Positions 60,548 to 64,000 of a stretch of 64,000 nt of DNA are shown here, in pieces. Both the position numbers and the translations under genes were made by a program. Origin of the DNA: Scandinavium sp051650185 (GTDB taxonomy: Bacteria; Pseudomonadota; Gammaproteobacteria; Enterobacterales; Enterobacteriaceae). Numbering within the stretch: the first letter of the stretch is position 1; each line of letters starts with the position of its first letter. The stretch lies in NCBI RefSeq assembly GCF_051650185.1, contig NZ_JBOFIN010000028.1:62001-126000 (forward strand). Direction: 5' to 3'. The notes under the pieces were generated by a model that worked only from the letters and a program-made list of their open reading frames with translations, ran no database searches and was not told where the DNA came from.

Positions 60548-61450
60548 CTATCCACCCGTTTTCAGACAAAAGCCTGGCTGTGCGTGGCGTTCTATCCACT
60601 GGATCATTTTCCCGGCGATGTCGATACCGGTGGTTTTTTCGATCCCTTCAAGCCCCGGCGAAGCATTCACTTCCATCACCAGCGGCCCACGCTCGGCGCG
60701 CAGAATATCAACCCCAGCCACATCCAGACCCAGCGTTTGCGCGGCTTTAATCGCCATCTCGCGCTCAAGCGGGGTGATATTTATGACAGTTGCCACGCCA
60801 CCGCGATGCAGGTTGGAACGGAAATCCCCCTCTTTCGCGCGACGCTCAATAGCAGCCACAACTTCGTCGCCCACGACCAGGCAGCGGATATCACGCCCTT
60901 TCGCTTCCTGAATGTATTCCTGCACCAGAATGTGGGCATTAAGACCACGAAACGCATCAATCACGCTTTCTGCCGCCTGACGGGTTTCAGCCAGCACCAC
61001 GCCAATGCCCTGCGTGCCTTCCACCAGCTTCACCACCAACGGTGCACCGCCCACCATATCAATCAGGTCGCTGGTGTCGTCAGGAGAATGTGCAATGCCG
61101 GTCACCGGCAGATCAATGCCCTGCCTTGCCAGAAGTTGCAACGAGCGCAGTTTGTCGCGAGCGCGGGTAATGGCGACGGATTCATTCAGAGGATAGCTGC
61201 CTAGCAGCTCAAACTGGCGTAACGCCGCCGTGCCGTAGAAAGTGATGGCTGAACCGATACGCGGAATGACTGCATCATATTGCGGCAGCTGACGGCCTTT
61301 ATAGTGGATGGACGATGCCGCCGGGCTGATGTTCATATAGCAGGAAAGCGGGTCAAGAATATCGACCAGATGGCCGCGCTGAGTGGCGGCCTCACGAAGA
61401 CGTTTACAGGACCAGAGCGTTCCGTCCCGGGACAAAATGGCTATTTTCAC
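60548..61450 (-). CDS. rimK: Ribosomal protein S6--L-glutamate ligase
   Basis: A 300-residue ATP-grasp ligase that adds glutamates to the C-terminus of ribosomal protein S6. The ATP-grasp features PLVVKLVEGTQGIGVVLAE near 137 and the metal-binding PLVMEVNASPGLEGIE near 250 are visible. The start is GTG at 61450 (KIAILSRDGTLW follows), which gives exactly the E. coli length; the ATG-started frame 14 codons upstream is not supported. It follows nfsA by 56 bp in a ybjC-nfsA-rimK arrangement. Confidence 0.96.
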   Translation of the reverse strand: MKIAILSRDGTLWSCKRLREAATQRGHLVDILDPLSCYMNISPAASSIHYKGRQLPQYDAVIPRIGSAITFYGTAALRQFELLGSYPLNESVAITRARDKLRSLQLLARQGIDLPVTGIAHSPDDTSDLIDMVGGAPLVVKLVEGTQGIGVVLAETRQAAESVIDAFRGLNAHILVQEYIQEAKGRDIRCLVVGDEVVAAIERRAKEGDFRSNLHRGGVATVINITPLEREMAIKAAQTLGLDVAGVDILRAERGPLVMEVNASPGLEGIEKTTGIDIAGKMIQWIERHAQPGFCLKTGG

Positions 61451-61506
61451 CCTGCACCTCACTGTTTCCCCTGAAAAAGGCAGCCACATCATACACGCCG
61501 GGAAAT

Positions 61507-62229
61507 TTAACGGATAGCCCAGCCCTGCTTGTGCAGATAATCGAGGATGAACGGGCGATTCTCTTTAATGATGGTGCGGCGGATATGGTCGCTCCAGGTA
61601 TCGCGGCGAGTGTTGCTGCCACGGGAAAGATAGTAATTCGCTATCTCTTCGTCATAGCGCGCCAGTTCGGCGGCATCTACCGGCTGATAGTGATTTTCAT
61701 GGACCAGCAGGCTTGCCGGAAGGCGCGGTTTCACATCCGGGTTATCCGCAGGCCAGCCCAGGCACAGCCCGAACAGCGGCAGCACATGCTTAGGCAGATT
61801 CAGCAGTTCAGTCACCGCTTCGATGCTATTACGGATCCCGCCGATATAGACGCCCCCCAACCCCAGAGATTCTGCGGCGGCCATCGCGTTTTGCGCCATC
61901 ATCGCAGTGTCGACCACTCCAAGCAGCAGTTGCTCAGCAAGACCAAGCTGTGCTTCAGGGCAGATTTGCAGATGACGATTGAAGTCTGCGCAGAACACCC
62001 AAAATTCCGCAGCCTGCGCCACATGCTGTTGACCGCCAGTCAGCGTGACCAGCTGTTCACGCATCTTAGGATCAGTGATGCGAATAACAGAGCTGCACTG
62101 TAAAAAGCTTGAGCTGGACGCGGCCTGAGCGCTGGCGATGATCGCATCGCGCTGCGCCTGAGTGATGGGCTCGCCGGTGTAGTGGCGAATCGAACGGTGG
62201 TTTAACAAATTCTCAATGGTCGGCGTCAT
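61507..62229 (-). CDS. nfsA: Oxygen-insensitive NADPH nitroreductase NfsA
   Basis: A 240-residue FMN enzyme of the nitroreductase family A, the length of E. coli NfsA. The FMN phosphate site HRSIRHYTGEPI is near residue 11, SSSSFLQCSS near 38, and the GGVYIGG segment near 127. It reduces nitrofurans and quinones by two electrons and is SoxRS-controlled in E. coli. The start at 62229 (MTPTIENLLNH) lies inside the end of ybjC (17-bp overlap). Confidence 0.97.
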   Translation of the reverse strand: MTPTIENLLNHRSIRHYTGEPITQAQRDAIIASAQAASSSSFLQCSSVIRITDPKMREQLVTLTGGQQHVAQAAEFWVFCADFNRHLQICPEAQLGLAEQLLLGVVDTAMMAQNAMAAAESLGLGGVYIGGIRNSIEAVTELLNLPKHVLPLFGLCLGWPADNPDVKPRLPASLLVHENHYQPVDAAELARYDEEIANYYLSRGSNTRRDTWSDHIRRTIIKENRPFILDYLHKQGWAIR

Positions 62230-62503
62230 CACGTTTATCCTGGTCTTTCGAAACGGGTTTATCATCGTTGCGCTGCATCAGCTGCGGGGCAATGGCCTGC
62301 GCCATGCCCCGAAACAGCGCCACGGCCGCAGGGACCATAAATAAAATCCCCACGAAAATCATCACCAGCCCGGCCGTTGGGCTGTCAAAAGGTTCAGGCA
62401 AGGTGATGTAAAGTTTGAGAGAAAGCCACGCCAGCACCAGAAGAACCATGCCAATCGCTTCCAGTATCAGCACGCTTTTGGGCAAGGCCCCGAGTGAGCG
62501 CAT
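62213..62503 (-). CDS. ybjC: Small inner-membrane protein YbjC (DUF1418)
   Basis: A 96-residue protein with two membrane segments (about 10-32 and 45-68) and a charged tail, close to E. coli YbjC (95). A longer frame reaches 62617, but the start at 62503 (MRSLGALPKSVLILE) matches the family. The end overlaps nfsA by 17 bp. Its role is unknown; it is co-transcribed with nfsA and divergent from grxA. Confidence 0.92.
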   Translation of the reverse strand: MRSLGALPKSVLILEAIGMVLLVLAWLSLKLYITLPEPFDSPTAGLVMIFVGILFMVPAAVALFRGMAQAIAPQLMQRNDDKPVSKDQDKRDDADH

Positions 62504-62677
62504 CGTCAATCTCCGGTCGATGAGTATAGCGGGGAGGATAACAACTGTGATTGGCGAAACATAGCATCTCACCATCAGAACAAATCGCAACAAAAGGCAG
62601 AACCTTCTTTCGTGCAAGCGCGAGTACAGGCATCATAGCGCCCATTCGCCGTCAGGCTCAGAATCAGGAGAGAAAAC

Positions 62678-62941
62678 ATGTTTACAGTAATTTTTGGTCG
62701 TCCAGGTTGCCCTTACTGCGTTCGTGCGAAAGAACTGGCAGAAAAACTGACTGCCGAGCGTGACGACTTCAACTTCCGTTATGTCGATATTCACGCCGAA
62801 GGCATCAGCAAAGCTGACCTTGAAAAAACCGTGGGTAAGCCAGTAGAAACCGTACCGCAGATTTTCGTTGACCAGACTCACATCGGTGGTTTCACCGATT
62901 TCGAAGCCTGGGCCAAAGAAAACCTGGGTCTCTACGCTTAA
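62678..62941 (+). CDS. grxA: Glutaredoxin 1
   Basis: An 87-residue glutaredoxin with the active site GRPGCPYCVRAKE (C11, C14) and the cis-proline region VPQIFVDQTHIGG. It reduces ribonucleotide reductase and mixed disulfides using glutathione. It is two residues longer than E. coli Grx1. GGAGAG precedes the ATG. It is divergent from ybjC and convergent with ybjM, as in E. coli. Confidence 0.98.
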   Translation: MFTVIFGRPGCPYCVRAKELAEKLTAERDDFNFRYVDIHAEGISKADLEKTVGKPVETVPQIFVDQTHIGGFTDFEAWAKENLGLYA

Positions 62942-62956
62942 AACAGGGCGTGGGCG

Positions 62957-63331
62957 TTAATGGCGCCCACGTTTTGCGTTTATCAGCGCATTGACGAACA
63001 AGAAGCAAAGCGCGCCCAATGCGCACCAGAACACCGCACTGAACAACCACGCCAGCTCCTGCCAGAAAGACCGCTGTGAAAACAGCCACACCCGCATCAC
63101 GACCAGACACACTGGCGTTGCCAATATCGCCCCAACCAGCGGCAACAGCACACGCTGACCCGACGACACAAAACTCGCCACCGCACCGGGGATAGCAAAA
63201 AACAATAACCCCAGCTCAGGATGCCCGGATGCGCGAAAGGCGCCTTTCATATTCAGTAACAAATAAAGGCAAACCACAATAAAGAGGGTAAAACAGCAGA
63301 ACACACCCGCCCAACCTCGTTCAGATCTCAA
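62957..63331 (-). CDS. ybjM: Inner-membrane protein YbjM
   Basis: A 124-residue membrane protein with four hydrophobic segments, one residue shorter than E. coli YbjM. No function is known. The C-terminus ends in a short basic tail (INAKRGRH). It is convergent with grxA across 15 bp and divergent from ybjL. Confidence 0.9.
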   Translation of the reverse strand: MRSERGWAGVFCCFTLFIVVCLYLLLNMKGAFRASGHPELGLLFFAIPGAVASFVSSGQRVLLPLVGAILATPVCLVVMRVWLFSQRSFWQELAWLFSAVFWCALGALCFLFVNALINAKRGRH

Positions 63332-63592
63332 AATTCCTCCTGATATTCTCTATCCAACTCCAGAACGCCCAGTCGATAAAGTTTTTCGGCACTCCTTGCC
63401 GTAATGCACCTGCGTAAGGACAAACGATTGTTACTAGCCGCCGCAATCAGGAACGATTAAACTAGCGGCCTTAATTTGATGGTTATCATCTGGCCCGCTT
63501 CAAAAGGTATTTCTCAGCCAACCCGAGGAAAAATCCTAGCCTAAATAACCATTGTCTTCAACAACTTACTAGTAAACGAGAAGTTAGCTTCC

Positions 63593-64000
63593 GTGAATAT
63601 AAACGTCGCAGACTTGTTAAACGGGAATTACATCCTGTTATTATTTGTAGTACTGGCGCTGGGCCTGTGTCTGGGCAAAATACGCTTAGGATCTATCCAA
63701 CTTGGTAATTCCATTGGCGTTTTAGTGGCCTCTTTGTTATTAGGCCAGCAGCATTTCAGTATTAACACGGATGCATTAAATCTGGGCTTTATGCTCTTTA
63801 TTTTCTGCGTCGGGGTCGAAGCGGGCCCGAACTTTTTTTCCATTTTTTTTCGCGACGGCAAAAACTATCTGATGCTCGCACTGGTGATGGTCGGCTCTGC
63901 GCTGGTGATAGCGCTGGGGCTGGGCAAGCTGTTTGGCTGGGATATCGGCCTCACCGCCGGGATGCTGGCGGGTGCGATGACCTCCACCCCCGTGCTGGTT
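63593..64000 (+). CDS. ybjL: AspT/YidE/YbjL antiporter-family transporter YbjL (3' partial)
   Basis: The first 136 codons of a transporter that runs off the window. The start is GTG at 63593, followed by NINVADLLNGNYILLLF, which matches E. coli YbjL closely. Four or five membrane helices are visible, with the family blocks LGLCLGKIRLGSIQLGNSIG and CVGVEAGPNFFSIFF. Members of this family carry two RCK/TrkA-C domains in the middle, expected beyond the edge. The substrate is unknown. The 261-bp gap upstream of it, shared with ybjM, shows no gene. Confidence 0.93.
   Translation, partial: MNINVADLLNGNYILLLFVVLALGLCLGKIRLGSIQLGNSIGVLVASLLLGQQHFSINTDALNLGFMLFIFCVGVEAGPNFFSIFFRDGKNYLMLALVMVGSALVIALGLGKLFGWDIGLTAGMLAGAMTSTPVLV

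Noticed and set aside
62504..62677. SoxS/MarA box or OxyR site between ybjC and grxA
   Set aside because: Known for E. coli, but the best matches here have wrong spacing or several mismatches (for example GCTATGTTTCGCCAATC on the minus strand).

Overview
The window is chromosomal DNA of a member of the Enterobacteriaceae. Almost every protein reads as a close relative of an E. coli K-12 protein of nearly the same length (Lrp, InfA, ClpS, CspD, SerS, FtsK, TrxB, CydDC, PotFGHI), and gene order follows the K-12 dmsABC to ybjL segment, read here in the opposite direction. It is not E. coli: several K-12 neighbours are absent (ycaC, tRNA serW) and several genes foreign to the K-12 order are present. 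An Enterobacter, Lelliottia, Kluyvera or similar genus would fit, but the sequence alone does not let me choose. I see no rRNA, tRNA, CRISPR array, insertion sequence or prophage.

Layout: (1) 1-771, the end of an accessory sugar cluster (transketolase C-terminal subunit, PTS EIIA). (2) 808-6168, ycaD and the anaerobic DMSO reductase operon dmsABC under an FNR site. (3) 6370-14321, serS, rarA, lolA, ftsK, lrp on the minus strand. (4) 14870-20676, trxB, cydDC, aat, infA on the plus strand. (5) 20960-22873, a secreted tyrosine phosphatase fused to an autotransporter barrel, lying where K-12 has serW. (6) 22937-34131, clpA, clpS, cspD, macAB, ybjX, ybjD, aqpZ, lysO. (7) 34274-43xxx region: hcp-hcr (nitrosative stress), a DoxX-family gene, poxB-ltaE-ybjT, ybjS, amiD-ybjQ. 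(8) 44189-48695, ybjP and the arginine uptake genes artPIQM and artJ, both with ARG boxes. (9) 48821-53489, an accessory island between artJ and rlmC. (10) 53603-64000, rlmC, ybjO, potIHGF, ybjN, rimK, nfsA, ybjC, grxA, ybjM and the start of ybjL.

The island in (9) is the most interesting part. After a higBA-2 type toxin-antitoxin pair come a two-component system (response regulator then histidine kinase) and, divergent from it, a three-gene unit: a four-helix cytochrome b, a Tat-exported sulfite-oxidase-family molybdoenzyme with a lipobox, and a tiny secreted peptide made of Met-x-Lys-Asp-x repeats (14 Met in 68 mature residues). The parts resemble the logic of MsrPQ/HprSR and of the methionine-rich hypochlorite scavenger MrpX with YedY1, but the membrane subunit is of another family. 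I propose an envelope redox system in which the molybdoenzyme acts on, or is supplied with, the methionine-rich peptide; this is inference.

Regulatory sites that can be read directly include an FNR site placed at -41.5 of a dmsA promoter, FNR and NsrR-like sites before hcp, paired ARG boxes before artJ and weaker ones before artP, and numerous intrinsic terminators. Two REP/BIME elements (after hcr; between potF and potG) and one large 30-bp-arm inverted repeat (53504-53599) are the main intergenic repeats.
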